Source: Neisseriaceae bacterium HSC-16F19
GTDB lineage: Bacteria > Pseudomonadota > Gammaproteobacteria > Burkholderiales > Neisseriaceae
Assembly (NCBI RefSeq): GCF_024171525.1
Contig: NZ_JALJZY010000004.1
Span: 111,045-175,044, forward strand
DNA: 64,000 nt
Reading direction: 5' to 3'
Made by a program: the position numbers and the translations under genes. Positions within the stretch are counted from its first letter, which is position 1. Every line of letters starts with the position of its first letter. Positions 63,847-64,000 of this stretch are shown here, piece after piece. The notes below the pieces were generated by a model. The model was not told where the DNA came from. It did not search any database and saw nothing but the letters and a program-made list of their open reading frames with translations.

Positions 63847-64000
63847 GGCGCTGCTTCCGTAAGCCCCTCGCCCTGTGGGAGAGGGGTTGGGGAGAGGGCC
63901 AAACGTGGTGCAACATAAACATCATTTACATTTTAACCTAAGGACATGGTTTACATCTTTGCATACAAATTCAAGTCCCGGGTTGGTTAATTTTGCGCCA

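Overview
The window is about 64 kb of high-GC core chromosome from a member of the Neisseriaceae. The main evidence is the DNA uptake sequence AGGCTGCCTGAA and its complement TTCAGGCAGCCT, which recur throughout, often as inverted pairs that look like terminators. As I recall, this dialect is reported for Simonsiella and its relatives and differs from the GCCGTCTGAA of Neisseria meningitidis. Correia-type elements, dRS3-like 20-mers and family gene orders (cysG-H-D-N-J-I, rpsF-priB-rpsR-rplI, a SPOR gene next to dsbA, holB-pilZ-tatD) agree. The genus cannot be fixed from the window. No rRNA, tRNA, CRISPR array, prophage or intact transposase gene was found.

Layout. 1-3690 (minus): sulfate ABC transporter cysT-cysW-sbp-cysA; cysA runs off the left edge. 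4418-13241 (plus): assimilatory sulfate reduction cysG-H-D-N-J-I. CysH has the iron-sulfur APS-reductase signature, so sulfate goes ATP sulfurylase > APS > sulfite > sulfide without PAPS, in line with no cysC here. 13375-21821: recO, a halogenase-like flavoprotein, an EF-hand protein, trhP, a CDP-alcohol transferase, nadK, recN and a TatD paralogue. 22013-25855: proQ, a zinc-independent L36 gene (missed by length-filtered ORF calling) under a probable Zur operator, an MliC-like lipoprotein, uppP, dsbA and a SPOR protein. 25958-31384 (minus): rnhA, hslU, the formaldehyde operon frmR-adhC-fghA, and an SDR.

31385-32226 is a gene-free stretch holding a 392-bp MITE-like insertion inside a palindromic repeat. 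32227-38536 (minus): AI-2E transporter, the ribosomal operon rpsF-priB-rpsR-rplI, small unknown genes, smpB and fetAB. 39053-44590 (plus): leuB and an overlapping pqiABC plus metallo-hydrolase operon. 44911-52648: plsY (minus), then folB-nnrE, aroE-mtgA, a possible SMI1-like protein, a YajR-type transporter with ssb, greA with an attenuator-like leader, and a DUF4149 protein. 52709-63707 (minus): porin fragment, EamA transporter, YhiN-like flavoprotein, lipoprotein, the tightly overlapping ribE-acyltransferase-tmk-holB-pilZ-tatD operon, ilvD, an RDD protein and nusB.

The most unusual content is intergenic. Five Correia-like elements, a 161-bp MITE with a decayed second copy, the 392-bp MITE, two segments bounded by IS-like ends, and at least eight families of extragenic palindromes, several sharing a GTAG head, fill nearly every gap. 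Two genes (cysI, leuB) take their stop codon from a palindrome head. I found no complete, clearly new multi-gene system. The best leads are the repeats, the Zur-L36 switch and the greA leader.
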